A stretch of DNA of 64,000 bases from Cymbidium sinense (taxonomy: Eukaryota > Streptophyta > Magnoliopsida > Asparagales > Orchidaceae): assembly GCA_021442155.1 (NCBI GenBank), contig CM038215.1, positions 275,516,413 to 275,580,412 on the forward strand, read 5' to 3'. Positions 1-11,745 of this stretch are shown piece by piece. Under the pieces are notes generated by a model that saw only the letters and a program-made list of their open reading frames with translations, made no database searches and was not told the origin of the DNA. Both the position numbers and the translations under genes were made by a program. Numbering within the stretch: the stretch's first letter is position 1; every line of letters starts with the position of its first letter.

Positions 1-2141
1 TTAAAAGTGTGGAGGTGGCTACCAATGAGGAATCATGGGTGTCCTATGTGTTTCAAATGCTCCAATGGGGAGGGTGAGGTGATTTCAACTCTCATGGGTC
101 ATGGCAGACTCAACCACCCCTTGGGCCAGGTTGGATAGTGTCCTAAGTGCTTAGGTGGACCATTAGGAGAGTACCAAGTGGCCAAGGAATGGAAATTTTC
201 ACTTACTTCGGTGATTTGTCTCATGTGATGCCCTTGAGCCAAGGGTAGAATGATCATTTAGCATTAGATTTGATATATATAGATTTGAAATGAGCCAAAA
301 GTGGGTAAGCTCAAGTTTTAAGACAATTGTAGCTGATTTGGTTAGGTTTGGTTCAATTGGTTTGGTTTAATTTGGCTTAGATTTAGGTCAAATTGGGTTT
401 GGTTTGGTCAGGTTGACTAATTGGTCAAATTGGGTCAAACCAAGGGTTGGGTTAAGTTTATATGATCATTTGAGATGTTTGGTTCAACTAGTTTGGTTTA
501 GTTTGGCTTAGATTTAGTTTTGGCTCATTTGAATTCATTTGGGTCAAATGGATTAAGTTGACCAATTTAACCAAATTAGCCAAATTGGCTTGGGTTTGGT
601 GTTGGTTAGGGTTAAGTTGAACAATTGAAGATAATTGTAGGCTTTGGTTTCAATTAATTTGGATTTGGTTTTGATTTAGGCCAACTTGAACCTTTAGGTA
701 AATTTGGGCTAAGTAAGTCAATTGGGTTAAATTGGATCCAATCATAGCTTTCATCAAATTCAATAATTAATTTGGAATGAACTTGAGCCATTGGTTGCAA
801 TCAATTTGGTTTATATTCTGATTTGACCAAATTTGGTCTTTAAGGGCAATTTGGGTCAACTTGGGTCAAGAGGACCAATTGGGTTTGGTTTGACTCAATT
901 GAAGGTCAAGTCAAATTCAAATATTGATTTTGATTTGGTATGAATCATTGGTTTCAAGGATTTGGCTTGGATTTGCTGGCTAGTTTGTTCATATGGGTTA
1001 AGAGGTTGACTTGGTCAAATGACCAAGTTGAGTTTGACCCAATTTGTGACAATTGATCAACCTAGGGTGATCAACAATCATGATGGGAGGTTTTGATGGG
1101 CTTGGTTCAATCCAATTTGGGTAGGTTGGCTCAAATAAGTCAAATTGGCCACTTTGGGTCAAGTGGACCAATGGGTTTAGTTGGCATGATTTTGGGTTGA
1201 GTTTGATTTAGTTGAGTTTATATATGGATTTGGGATTGATATATAAATTCAACTACAATTGGCTTTGGTTAAAATGGGTTTTGCTTCATTTGAACATTTC
1301 AAGTCAAAAAGGTTAAGTTGGGTTTGACTTGGGCTGATTTTGGCTTAGCTTGATGATGGTAGATTTTATTTATATTTATGAATATGATTGAAGGTATGAT
1401 TGATTCATGAGAAAATAAATTGAATTTCAGTTTTGGAATGATGGAATTTAGCTAAGTCCATGGAGTTGAGTTATGTGGCTTAGGTTTGGATTTTGATATG
1501 GTTTGATTTAGTTTTGTCAATTTAAATGTATATTTCATTTAAAAGGGTGAAGATGATTAAAAATATGATTGATTTGTGAGAAACTCAATTGAGTTTGACT
1601 TTATTTGGATTAAGATGTGGCTAAGTTAATGGGATAGGCCATATGGCTTAGGAAGGGTTTTGATTTAATTTGATTTAGTTTTCATCATTTAAATGTAGAG
1701 TTTATTTAGTTTTAGGAAGATGATTGAAGATATAAATTGATTATAAGAAAATCAATTGATTTTGGATTTATTTGGATTCAGATTTGGCTAAGTCCATGGG
1801 ATAAGTCGTATGGCTTAAGAAGGGTTTCAAGTTTGGATTTGATCATGAGCTTCAATCATTTGGTTTTGGAATTTGGGTTTGGATTTGGATTTGAATTTGA
1901 TGTTTAAATTGAACTTGAGGTTTAGTTTGAGAAGGTGAACATGGATTGGATTTGGGTTGTAGGGTAGGTGGATTACCTAAGGCACCCTATCATATGGTTA
2001 ACCTTTCTAAGTCTTTAGGCATAGGTTAAGTATTTATCTAATTGTTAGCAGTGTCTTACGACTAGGGAAGTCTTAATGTATAGAATTCTCCTAAGTCTAA
2101 GATGGGAAGATTGAATCCGCACTCCAAAAGAGAGGTCAATA
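1..2141 (+). mobile_element. 3' part of the LTR-like noncoding insertion (copy A)
   Basis: This stretch is homologous to 26760-28891 and 56460-58596. It is a degenerate field of GGTCAA, TTGGGT and TTTGATTTGG motifs without coding sequence. Positions 2097-2141 carry the conserved right end (GGGAAGATTGAATCC, then GAGGTCAAT). In this copy the terminal CA reads TA. It is followed by GGCCT at 2142-2146, the same flank as in copy D, and then the protease reading frame resumes. The left end is outside the window. Confidence 0.75.
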
Positions 2142-2400
2142 GGCCTTAGGTTCCATAGTGTTGCTATTGTAGATAGATGATTGAAAGATTGAAGCCAAAT
2201 TTGACATTATAGACTCGGATACATCTTTGAACGCTTTGCTTGGGAGACCATGGATACATGAGAATAACATAGTTCCTCTCTACATCTTATGAAGTTTGTG
2301 AGAGATGAAATTACTATGTCAAAGAGATCTCAAGCCATTTACAGTTTGAGATTTCTATAAACTTGGCCAAAGTTTAAAATAAATGAAAAAATAAAAGAAA
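2142..2400 (+). pseudogene. Retropepsin C-terminal part and linker, copy A
   Basis: Translation around 2195-2290 gives a clear LLGRPWIHENN motif, the C-terminal signature of plant Ty3/gypsy aspartic proteases (ALLGRPW followed by VPS.LHQ). Here the VPSSLHQ part is damaged by a deletion near 2278. The active-site half of the protease is separated from this part by the large insertion to the left. No intact frame runs through it, so it cannot encode a working protease. Confidence 0.75.
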
Positions 2401-2460
2401 GAGAAAAGAAAAGAAAAGAAAATAGAAAATGAAAAAAAATAAAGGGAGGAAATAGACTTG
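2370..2460 (+). repeat. Purine-only Lys/Glu-codon tract, copy A
   Basis: This is a run of A and G nearly free of pyrimidines (AAAGAAAGAGAAAAGAAAAG and similar). It lies at the position where copies B and D also have purine tracts. In copy D the same tract is in frame and encodes a Lys/Glu-rich charged linker between protease and RT. It is probably an expanding GAAAA/AAGA microsatellite inside the polyprotein. Confidence 0.75.
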
Positions 2461-2479
2461 GAGGAGGAAGTGGAGCCTA

Positions 2480-3190
2480 ACATTAAATTCCACCCACAAT
2501 TCATTACTCCAATTGAACATATGGGTAGGACGACTTGACCTCCACTAGGTAGAGGAAGAGGCCAATTCAGAGGTAGTCCTAGGGGTGGAAAACCTCCTTA
2601 TTGGCCACATAATAGAAGATATGTCCTAGCTACCAAGAGAAAACCTTCTAGCCAAATATACTTAGAATCTAGTTCATAGGGCAAGTTTTATATGGTTAGC
2701 ACACCAGCCAGCTCTTCTCAGCATTAGATTCCCTTGGAGGTGACACTTGAGCCAGATAATGATGAAGATCATGTTCCAAAGCAAAGCATAAGTGTATCCA
2801 CATCTATATGTGAAACAGTTAGGCATCAGTTGGGAACCTTAGCTCTAACCCTACTTTCCTCTCAAAAATCCATGGGTTTGGTAGTTAAGGAAGCCTGTAA
2901 GTCATCCACAGGTGTGAAGACTCATAGGTTCATTCTGGGAGCATCATCCTCAAGTCAAGAAGTTGAAGTAGAACTTGAGGATGATTCATATAAAGATTTA
3001 ATAGAATTACCTTTTGATTGGTACATGCCTTGTGTTCATAATTTAGCAAAGAAAGGGTTAATCTCACATACTTAGACAAAGCACAAGTCAGACTACTTTG
3101 AAAGAATATGGAAGAACAACTTCAAAAGCTCTCAATCAAGTCCAGGACCAGATTTGGTATAGTGGGTCCAGTCGATGATGGAAATTGCTA
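2480..3190 (+). pseudogene. Protease-RT linker of the polyprotein, copy A
   Basis: An open stretch of 113 codons (2734-3075) is conserved in B (about 29560-29890) and D (about 59270-59600). Shared motifs include LTLLSSQK, SYKDLIELPFDWY and VHNLAKKGL. It sits between the purine tract and RT and corresponds to the poorly conserved linker of plant gypsy polyproteins. I do not recognise a domain. A TAG stop after the last motif and several frame changes show decay. Confidence 0.6.
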
Positions 3191-3209
3191 CTAAGTCATC
3201 ACCAATCAT

Positions 3210-4200
3210 TTGGAATCTAATAGGTTCTTTTCAAATCATATTAACTCATATAAGGAGCTGTGCTTAGAAATTTCAGATGATCAAAATGATTTTGAAGTCA
3301 AAGATGCACCACCAGAGTTTGAAGAAGAGATCAAGTCAACCATCGATAAGCTCATAGAAATTAACTTAGGAACTGAAGAAGATCCACGCTTGACATACAT
3401 CATTTCTTTGTTGAATGAAATTGAAACCAATGATCTAGTTAAGCTATTAATTGAGTTTAAGGACTGCTTTGCATGGAGTTGTGAAGAGATGCCTGGATTG
3501 GCTCCTAATGTAGGGTCCATAAACTAGTAATAGAGCCTACTGCTAACCTTATCAAGCAATCTCCTAGATGCATGTGATTAGACATAAAACAACAAGTCAT
3601 TTATGATGTCAAGAAACTGATCAATGCTGGCTTCATCCGAGAAGAAAAATACCCTACTTGGTTAGCCAGCATTATCCCAATTGAGAAAAGGAATTGCCAA
3701 ATTCACATATGGATCAATTTTAGGGATTTAAATAAGCCATGACTAAAAGATGGATTTTCAATACCAATCCTGGAGCTGATGGTGGGCATTGCCTCATCTC
3801 ATGCAATCTTCTCTTCCACGGATGGCTCATCTGGATATAACCAAATAAAGATGGCCCCTGAAGATGAAAGAAACACTACTTTTAGAACCCAGATCAAAAT
3901 CTATTATTATAAGGTCATACCTTTCAGCCTTAAAAATGTCGGTGCTACATAATAGTGAGTTATGACTCGAATATTTGATGAACTCATTCATCATCAAGTC
4001 GAGTGTTATGTCAATGATCTCATTGTCAAAGTAAATAAAAGGAAGACCATCTCTTTGACTTGAGAGTAGTTTTCAAATAGTTAAGATAATTTAACCTCAA
4101 AATGAACCCCCTGATGTGTGCATTCGGAATAGCTTCAGGGAAATTCCTTGGGTTTGTTTTTTGACATTAGGGAATCAAAATTGATTTGTAGAATATCAAG
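3210..4200 (+). pseudogene. Reverse transcriptase, copy A
   Basis: The region starts with an acidic lead-in ending FKDCFAW..EEMPGL (to 3527), typical just upstream of gypsy RT. RT blocks follow: FIREEKYPTWLA near 3635-3665, a degenerate INFRDLNK near 3715-3735, DGSSGYNQIKMAPEDERN near 3822-3872, and a finger/palm block near 3900-3945. The catalytic box reads YVND at 4007-4018 instead of YVDD, so one metal-binding aspartate is lost. There are stops near 3738 and 3950. The enzyme copied element RNA into cDNA when intact. This copy is dead. Confidence 0.85.
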
Positions 4201-4850
4201 ATGATATTAGAAATGACACCCCCTAAAAGTTTACCTCAATTAAGATCATTCCTAGGGTGGTTGGTGTGTCTAAGATACTTTATATCCAACCTATCGAGAA
4301 TATGTCAGCCATTCTTAGGGGTTGTCAAAAAGGATGTCAAGTTCAAGTGGAACGACAAGTGTGAGCATGTCTTCGAAGACATCAAGCATTACCAGATGAT
4401 GCCACCAGTTTTAGCAGCCCCTATCCCTCGGAAGCTGCTCTTACTTTACATTGTTGTGTTAGATGACTCCCTTGGTGCTTTGTTGCCCCAAGCCAATGAT
4501 GAAGGGAAGAAAAACACACTCTACAACCTCAGCCATAGTCTAATCTCTGTTGAGGCTAACTATCCACTCATTGAGAAATATTACTTAGCTTTAATCTTTG
4601 CATCCCAAAAGCTACATCACTACATGCTTCCTCATATGGTGAACTTAATCTCTAGGATCAATCCACTACAGTATCTCATGAGATGATCGATGGTATCCAT
4701 ATGGTTGGCACGATGGTCCATGATCTTCTCGTAGTTTGGCATTACCTTCGTACCCCTCCATGCGATGAAAGGACAAGTGCTAATAGATTTATTAGCAGCA
4801 CACCCACTTCATGCTGACTCTTTTCTTACTGATGATCCCCCTGATGAATA
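4201..4850 (+). pseudogene. RT thumb and Ty3-type RNase H, copy A
   Basis: A 161-codon open stretch (4201-4686) covers the end of RT (PKSLPQLRSFLGW, then RYFISNLS) and most of the RNase H domain (LDDSLGALLPQANDEGK, EANYPLIEKYYLALIFASQK). RNase H would degrade the RNA strand during reverse transcription. After 4686 the frame is broken, although the tether (AMKGQVLIDLLAAHPL) is still readable near 4760-4812. It is the best preserved block of copy A but is not an independent gene. Confidence 0.8.
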
Positions 4851-4859
4851 AATCATGAA

Positions 4860-5320
4860 CTTATGGGATACTAGCATTCACCACTGGTAGATGTACTTTG
4901 ATGATGTGTCTTCCTCTCAAAGAGGAGAAGAACCATAATCTATTATTCCAAGAAAGGTAGGGGTAAGAATAGTTCTCTTAACTCCAGACCATGATATGAT
5001 GAGATTCTCATATCATCTATCAAATCCTTGCACTAATAATGAAGCTAAATATGAGGCTCTGATTGCCGATCTGGAGTTAGTTTTACTCTAAGCATCCAGA
5101 ACATCAACATCTTCGGGGATTCTCAGCTAGTTATCAACCAAATCACTAGATCCTATAAGGTTTTAAAGAACAAGCTCTATCACTACCACAAGTACACCAT
5201 GGAGTTGTTGGCCCAAATCTCAGAGGTTACCATTTATAAGATTCATCAAGGAGAGAACACCATAGCGTATTCGTTAACCAAGCTTGCCAAGGAGTTGGCA
5301 TGTTCGGATGATGAGTCCAT
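4860..5320 (+). pseudogene. Second, archaeal-type RNase H (aRNH), copy A
   Basis: Motifs in order are MYFDDVSSSQRGEEP near 4891-4935 (family consensus FDGA), NNEAKYEALIA near 5036-5066, FGDSQLVINQI near 5111-5145, and ENTIAYSLTKLAKELA near 5250-5300. These are the D, E, D blocks of the additional RNase H in plant Tat elements. The last block normally reads ADxLAKLA. Here the aspartate is tyrosine, as in copies B and D. A frameshift near 5090 disrupts the domain. Confidence 0.75.
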
Positions 5321-6725
5321 ATCAATAAAGGTCCAAAATAGACAAGTCTTATCCCTTATTGATATTGAACTCATCAAAAAGTACTCTCTTGAAGGGGAGG
5401 TTTCCATTTCCAAGAAGGACGAAGAGAAATATTGGAGGAAACCATTCATGGATTATCTAAATAAAGGCAAACTACCTCAAGAGAAGTCCCGAGCCCATCA
5501 GATAAAGTAAATAGCACTTTCCTACACTCTTATGGGTGGTATCTTATGTGGTTACGTTGCTTAGACAAGCATGAAGCCCGTAAGATCATGATCGAGATAC
5601 ACTCAGGATTATGTGGAGCCAACTAATCTGGTCTGAAGATGAATGCCAAGATCAAGAGACTAAGATATTACTGGCCATCGATGATCAAAGATTGCATGGA
5701 TATGGCTAGGCGATGCCACCAATGTCAAATACACGATGTGGTCCTACACTAATCACCCAACATTTTATATCATACATTGGCCTCATGGCTATTCAAGTGT
5801 TGGGGTACCAACATAGTGTTATTCAAGTGTTGGGGTACCAACATAGTGGGTTCGATTGATCCTCATTCTTCCAAGGGTCATTGGTTCTTCTTAGCTGCTA
5901 TTAACTACTTTTCTAAATGGACAAAGGCGATTCTGCTCAAAGAGGTCATAGCTCAGCATGTGCTCCATGTTTTTAGGAACCATATCATAGATAGGTTCGA
6001 AGAGCCTTGATGAATTATATCTGATAATGGTACTACATTCAAGAGTACCTAGATCAACAACTTTTCCCAAAGATATAGCATAGATTGGAGATATTCTACC
6101 ATCAACTACCTGAGGGAAAATGGCTTAGTAGAAGCCTTAAACAAAGATCTCATCCAAATACTGAAGAAGACACTCAACAACAACAAGGGATTATGGAATG
6201 AGCAGTTAGTTGAAGCCTTGTGGGCCTTCCGCACCACATATATAACTCCAACTCAGTCTACTCCTTTCTCCTTAGTGTATGGGTTCGAATCTGTTCTACC
6301 ATTATAAGTCCAACTCCCATCACTAAGGATAGCTTTAAGTAGCAAGATCACAATAGAGCATAATGCCAAGTTGCGGTTATAAGAGATCGAAAGTTTGGAG
6401 GAGAGATGCCTACAGGCATCCCAAAATCTTGAGTTGTATAAAATGATTTAAGCTAATAAAAAGTGAGTCCATCCAAGATCCTTTAAAGTAGAAGAGCTTA
6501 TTTTAGTTTTAAGGGGACTGATTGTTACCCATCGTAAGATGGGAGGTAAGTTTGAACCTATTTGGGAAGGCCCTTTCACCATAGAGAAGGCCTATCAATG
6601 ATGATCTTATCAGCTTATTGATCATAAGGGATAGCACCCAATGCTTCCAATCAATGCACTTTGCTTAAATAAATATTATAAATCATGTTTAAAAGTAATT
6701 ATCATTAATGAAAATTCCATTTTGA
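5321..6725 (+). pseudogene. Integrase, copy A
   Basis: The N-terminal zinc-binding part shows HEARKIMIEIHSG near 5570-5608 and RRCHQCQIH near 5705-5735 (H..H and CxxC). The catalytic core starts with WGTNIVG near 5800, where the first DDE aspartate is Asn. The second motif, ISDNGTTFK, is intact near 6014-6045. The glutamate motif is ENGLVEALNK near 6115-6145. The C-terminal module reads MGGKFEPIWEGPF near 6537-6580. Stops and a 30 bp internal duplication (5791-5850) inactivate it. Confidence 0.85.
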
Positions 6726-6779
6726 ATTCAATCTCTTCCATGTTGAAAGTATTCTTATTTACAAATCTGCCACGATGTG

Positions 6780-9190
6780 TTTAGGGTAGGTGTAAAGAAT
6801 CAGAGTGGCATCCTATCCTTCATCGACACAAAATAAACACAAACTACACACAAATTAATAAAATAAACACATAGCTTTTATGTCGGGTTACAATAATTTG
6901 AGATAACGCCCCAGCGGCACTCCCTCAATAACTGCTCTAGGTCGGGCTGATAGGCTACCCTGCTAGAGTGTCACTCTAGTGGTCTTCTTGCTTTGGAGGA
7001 TGTAAGTCTACTATGCTTTCCTTCCATACTTGGCCACTGCACACCGACGAGCACCTTGTTAGTTTGATAGGCCTTAGTGCATTGCCAGTAAGCTACCTTA
7101 TGTTGGCTTTGTTTAAGAGGAAGTGAGTCTGCTATGCTTTCTTCTTGGATTAGCCTTCGTGCACTAACTTGTTCGAGTATATTTCAGATTTAGGATAAGT
7201 CCTCTAGTAGCTCCTTCCCTCTTGGCTGCTTTGATTCCGGGTCCAGTCCTTCCTCCGGGCTCCTCGCTTAGTAGTCGCTCTAGGTCAGATAGCATTTGTC
7301 CCACCGATGATAGACTATCTTGATGATCAATTTTGCTTGGAAAGATGTAAGCCTACATGCTTTCTTTCCAAATTGATCGTTGCACACCGACGGGCACCTT
7401 AGGTTGGTTAGTTCTCATTATGCTGATGGATACACTACTCATGCTAACTGATACACCTAAGGTTGGTTGGTTCTCGCACCTTAAGATACACCACTCATGG
7501 AAGATGTAAATCTGCTATGATTTCTCCTTAAGTTGGCCACCGTACACCAATAGGTTTTTTTTTCTAGTGCTCAGGATAATGCCCCTAGCAGCACCTCCCC
7601 TATGGGCACTATATTTAAACACATCCTTTGCGACCCCATTTAGACACTACCCAGGTTACTATCAGATTGGATAGTTCCCCTTTTTTAATAACCACCCCTG
7701 CTATTGGAGAATCTATCCTATGGATGTGCAGATTCTCTCTTGGTCCAATAAATCTTAGATAGGTTAAGGCTAACATAGCCCCTTCTCAGTGTGGTCCCTC
7801 GCACACCAACAGGGTCTACACAAACATATAAACAAAATATATATGCACTCGTTATTAGGATGACACCCCTAGCGATACCTTTTCCCAAGCAGTCATCCTT
7901 TCTTTAGGCCAGTATAAGCAAAGATTCCTATAGGAATCACCTGACTACTCTTGAGTTGATATAAGTCTCTAGTGGCATTCACTCAATAATCGCCCATAAG
8001 TTGGGTTCGATTTGTTGTGCTACCAATAGTCAACCAGCTTGTTCCCGCTTAAAAGATGTGTACACGCCTTCTTCCTAGCAACATGCTGCACAAAGGCAAC
8101 CCCTTAGGTTGGCTAGCTCTACCCCACGACCAGTAGATTATCCCTTTGGATTTGTAAATCTGAGGTAGGACAAGTCCGATATAGCCCCATCTTAGTGGGT
8201 CCATCACACACCGACATGGTCCATAAATTAAATCTAACAAATTTGACCAAGCTCACATCCCCAATGGATATTCCCTCAATCCAAAATCAAACTAAATCAT
8301 AACAACCATGTAAAATCACATGAAATTAAGATAAATTTAATCCTAACTACTTTTGAGTTGACATAAGTTTCGAGTGGAATTCAGTCAATAGTTGCCCTAG
8401 GTTAGGTTCGACTTGTTGTGCATCCAATAGGTCACCCCAGCGGTTGTTCCTCACTTTGGAAGATGTAAGTCTGCTATGCCTTTTTCCTAGCACAGTCATT
8501 ACACACTGAAAGGCAACCCCTTAGGTTGGCTAACCCTACCCCACATCCGATAGATTATGCCTTTGGATTTGTAAACTTGAGGTAGGTCAAGATGATGAGC
8601 CCTTCTCTGGGTCCATCACATCGATAGGTCCATACATTAACTCATTAAATTAAACCCAATTTGATTTTCTCCAATAGAGTTAAATCACACCCTTCTCCTT
8701 AGTGGAGCCCTAAATAATATATAAACAAGTCAAGCAAATAAATTAAATTCAAAACTAACCTCCTTAGTGGAGCTAAATTAAACTAACTCCTCTAGTAGAG
8801 TATAAATCAAAAAAATCCAACCAAACTCTTATTCCTAGCGGATACATCCCCATACAAATCTATGAAATCAAACTCAAATCAATCCCATATCCCAAACCGC
8901 TTCCCTAGAAGGTTCATCTTCCTCCCCAGATCGAGGCCATATCTCAAGTAGATATGCCTCCACATCAATTAAAATAAAACAAATTAAAGTCAATTCAATC
9001 TTAATCCCTGGTGGATTATTGATTCTTATCCCCAGTGGATTTACTTCCATAAATCATATAATCAAATCAAATTCAAACCTTATCCCTAGCAAATTTTCTT
9101 CTTCTATGCCCTTGATATAGACCCATCATATATCATGTCCAATGCATGTGTGATCCCCTAGCGGATCTCTCTCCAAGTCTTAGACATGGA
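6780..9190 (+). mobile_element. 3' noncoding region of the retroelement, copy A (UTR/LTR candidate)
   Basis: This 2.4 kb tail follows integrase and is conserved in B (33480-35890) and D (63120 to the window end). It contains no credible ORF. It is built from recurring motifs: AAGATGTAAGTCTGCTATGC (about six diverged copies) and CCCTAGYGG-like words. The last third is AT-rich with TCCCTAGTGGAT words. It may be 3' UTR plus LTR, but no polypurine tract or TG/CA ends could be assigned. It ends abruptly where TTTAGG DNA begins near 9190. Confidence 0.6.
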
Positions 9191-10382
9191 ATTATCATCA
9201 ATTTAGTTTAGGTTTAGGTTTTATTTATTTTAGTTTGAGTTTTAGGTTTATTTTATTTAGTTTATTTTATTTTATTTTAGGTTTAGTTTTTTTTTTAGTT
9301 TAGGGTTTAGGTTTTATTATTTATTTATTTTTAGGTTTTATTTTTAGGTTTATTTTTTATGTTTTTGCTTTCATGTAGTTCTTATTTTATTTTATTGTAG
9401 GTTTATTTTATTTTTATTTTATGTTTAGATTTTATTTTATTTAGGTTTTTTATTCTTTTGTTTATTTTATTTTTTATTTAGTTTTGGGTTTTTAATTATT
9501 TTATTTTAGTTTATTTTAATTTTATTTCTTTATTTTTAGGTTTAGTTTAGGTTTTAATTTAGGTTTTAATTTATTTTATTTTATTATTTATTTTACATTT
9601 AAGCTTTTATTTATTTATTTTATTTTTATTTAGTTTATGTTTAAGATTTTTTTTATTTTGTGGTCAGGGTTGGTTAGACTTTTAATTTTAGGTTTTTTAT
9701 TAGGTCAGCTTCATTTAGGAGTATGAGGGTTTTATTATGGTAGGTTCTTAGCCTTATAGTGGTTTAAGTTAGAGATGAAGGGAGTAAGGAGGGCCCAGAG
9801 CCAGGTCAGTCAGGTGTGAGTTTCAGGGCCTGGTAAGTTTAGGTTAGGGTGGTATAGTAGTAGGGCCCAGTTTAGGATTTAGGCTCAGGAGGGAGATCCA
9901 GGATTTAGATGGATTCAGTATGAGGTAAGTGTGGCCCAGGGTCTCATTAATGTGGATAGGGTCATTTAGAGGGCCCAGGCCCAGGTTGTGGCTCAGCCCA
10001 GTTGTGGTAGGGCCCAGTTTAGTAAAGTTTGTATTAGGGTCAGCAGGTCAGTTGGGTTGTGGCTAGTGCTCAGTTTAGCCAGGTTTAGCATTAGTGTTTA
10101 GGATCCAGGATTTAGGTTAGGAGGGCCCAGGGTTTCAGTTCAGTCAGTTTAGTTGTGGGTAGGATTTTTTAGTGAGTTAGTTAAAGTAGGATGGCTCAGA
10201 GTTTTGATGTGGATTTAGGGTTTAGGGTGGGGGTTTATTCAGTTATGGTTTAGGGTAGAGTTTAGGATTAGATTATGATTTAGGGTTTATGATTTAGGGT
10301 GGGTTTAAGATTTTATAGTAGGTTTAGGTTTAGGATTAGTTTAGGGTTTGTGGGTTAGGGTTTGGGGTTTTAGTTTTCTTTA
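9191..10382 (+). repeat. TTTATTTTAGG/TTTAGG low-complexity array, array 1 start
   Basis: The stretch begins as T-rich DNA built from TTTAGG, TTTATTTTA and TAGGTTTAG words. From 9670 it becomes richer in GGGCCCAG and CAGTTTAGG words, and near 10215-10370 it turns into TTTAGGGTTTA. No coding sequence was found. It is best read as degenerate interstitial telomere-like DNA, always with the G-rich strand on top. Confidence 0.75.
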
Positions 10383-10835
10383 ACAAAGAACAAATTCAGA
10401 TTCAGCATTTCTTCTTTTCGATTTCATCAACCAAGTAACACACCAAGTTTTCTAACACACAAGCGATGACATAGGTAAAAAATGAGCACACATAGAGCAA
10501 ATAAAAAACCTTAGATAACTAGAACCGTCTAGTAAAGACACGGTTCCATAAGCGAAATCGAGCCATTATTCTTGCCCCAATAGAACCACCTTGGCCTCTC
10601 GAATAGTGGGATCCACCATCATATTCCCATTCTCTCCCTCTACCACCAGCATGGTAATAACCTCCATCGCTCCTCCCGCCTCCATAACCACCACTACTTC
10701 GACTACCAGCTCCATATCCACCATCACCTTCAAATCACCAATAACCACTGCGATAAATGCTACCTTGGCCTTCGTCTCCACCGCCTGATCTAGCGGCTGA
10801 TGTTCTTATCATCAAGGTTCCCCATTAGCATTTAG
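10383..10835 (-). pseudogene. Glycine-rich RNA-binding protein 3' fragment 1
   Basis: Read on the minus strand, the Gly frame gives RSGGGDEGQGSIYRSG, then SRSSGGYGGGRSDGGYYHAGG, then YDGGSHYSRGQGGS. This is the C-terminal Gly/Tyr/Arg-rich tail of plant GRPs (GRP7/GRP2-like), ending in a G-S-x-Y-S-R-G-x-G-G-S motif. About 180 bases of 3' UTR-like DNA follow, and at the left edge (the mRNA 3' side) a T-rich run on the plus strand. One in-frame stop is present (YW*FE). No promoter or N-terminal RRM is present. Confidence 0.7.
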
Positions 10836-11299
10836 GTTTAGGTTTAGTCTATTAGATTTTGGGGTTTTAGGTTTATTTTTAATTTATTTAGTTGTTTTAG
10901 GATGTGGTTTAGTGGTGGGTGGGGTGGAGGATTTAGGGTTTATGCTTTTTAGGTATGCTTAGGGTGGGGTTTAGGGTTTATGGTGGTTGTGGAGGGTTTA
11001 AGGTTTTAGTTTAGGGTTTATGGGGTGAGAAAAGTTTAGGCCCAGTTAAGTAGGTTGTAGTTTAGGAGGGTCAGGTCACTTTGGTTTAGGGTGGGCCCAG
11101 TTTAGGTTTTGAGCTTTTTTACAAAAACCAAAGCCCATCAGGGTCATAATTTATCTTATTCTTTAAGTATTTATCTTTATTTTATCTTATAGTATTAATT
11201 TATCTTAGGTTTATTTATTAGCCTTTTTATCTTAGTTTATCTTTAGGTCAGTTTATTTAGTTGAGTTTATTTTAATCCTTTTAGCCTTTTAAAGATCTT
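10836..11299 (+). repeat. TTTAGGG-like array and T-rich spacer
   Basis: TTTAGGGTTTA words occupy 10840-11100. They are followed by a junction (GCTTTTTTACAAAAACCAAA near 11112) and by TTATCTTAG-type DNA. The same succession recurs at 18033-18530. No gene was found. Confidence 0.7.
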
Positions 11300-11745
11300 A
11301 GCCCACATCAGTGGTTAGTGGAGGTCTTAGCCCAGGGCCAGGGTTTATAGCCTGGATCTAGCCCAGTATTTGGGTCAGGGTTTAGGGCCCAGGATCAGGG
11401 CCCAGGACCCAGGGCATGGCCTTTAGTATTCAAGTCAGGAATAGCCCAGTGGCCCAGGGCCTGTGGGTCAGGGTGGGGCCCAGGGCCCAGTTTATGGTCT
11501 GGGCCTCTGCACATCTCAGTGGCCCAGGGCCTGGTATGCTAGGGCCCAGGGCCTGTGGCCCAGGCCCAGTTTAGGCCCAGTGGCCCAGTGATCTACAATG
11601 TTTAGGGCCTGTACCCAGGTTGAGCCTGCCCAGCCAGGGCCTCATGACTGTTTTGGTTTTAGGATCATGCCTGGGGGCTCAGGCCCAGGTCAGGGCCAGG
11701 GCCTAGGTCAGGTTAGGCTCAGGATTTAGGGTTTTTGGGTTTAAG
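11300..11745 (+). repeat. GC-rich GGCCCAG minisatellite-like island 1
   Basis: The stretch is dominated by GGGCCCAG, CCAGGG, CAGGCC and GGCCTGTGG words in a degenerate pattern, inside otherwise AT-rich arrays. No ORF is credible. The CCAGGG words resemble the known miscall of telomeric repeats by nanopore basecallers, so this could be an assembly artefact. It is paralogous to 18531-18975. Confidence 0.65.

Larger units (their letters stand above)
1..9190 (+). mobile_element. Ty3/gypsy Tat-like retroelement, copy A (3' part, degenerate)
   Basis: The order of recognisable domains is protease C-terminal part, RT, RNase H, archaeal-type RNase H, integrase and a 2.4 kb noncoding tail. The two successive RNase H domains are known from plant Tat-lineage elements, which is the basis of the lineage call. 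Gag and the protease active site lie outside the window. Many in-frame stops and frameshifts make it non-functional. It aligns domain by domain with 28897-35890 and 58597-64000. No own LTR pair could be delimited. Confidence 0.85.

Noticed and set aside
8049..8240. Minus-strand 63-codon frame in the 3' noncoding region
   Set aside because: Not conserved in copies B and D and has no recognisable motif.
6780..9190. Defining this tail as the element's own LTR
   Set aside because: No matching direct repeat upstream of gag, no polypurine tract and no TG/CA ends with flanking duplication were found in the window.
10383..10835. A functional GRP gene
   Set aside because: All seven copies lack the RRM N-terminal part, a promoter and a start. 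They begin inside the RRM at array DNA and some have in-frame stops.
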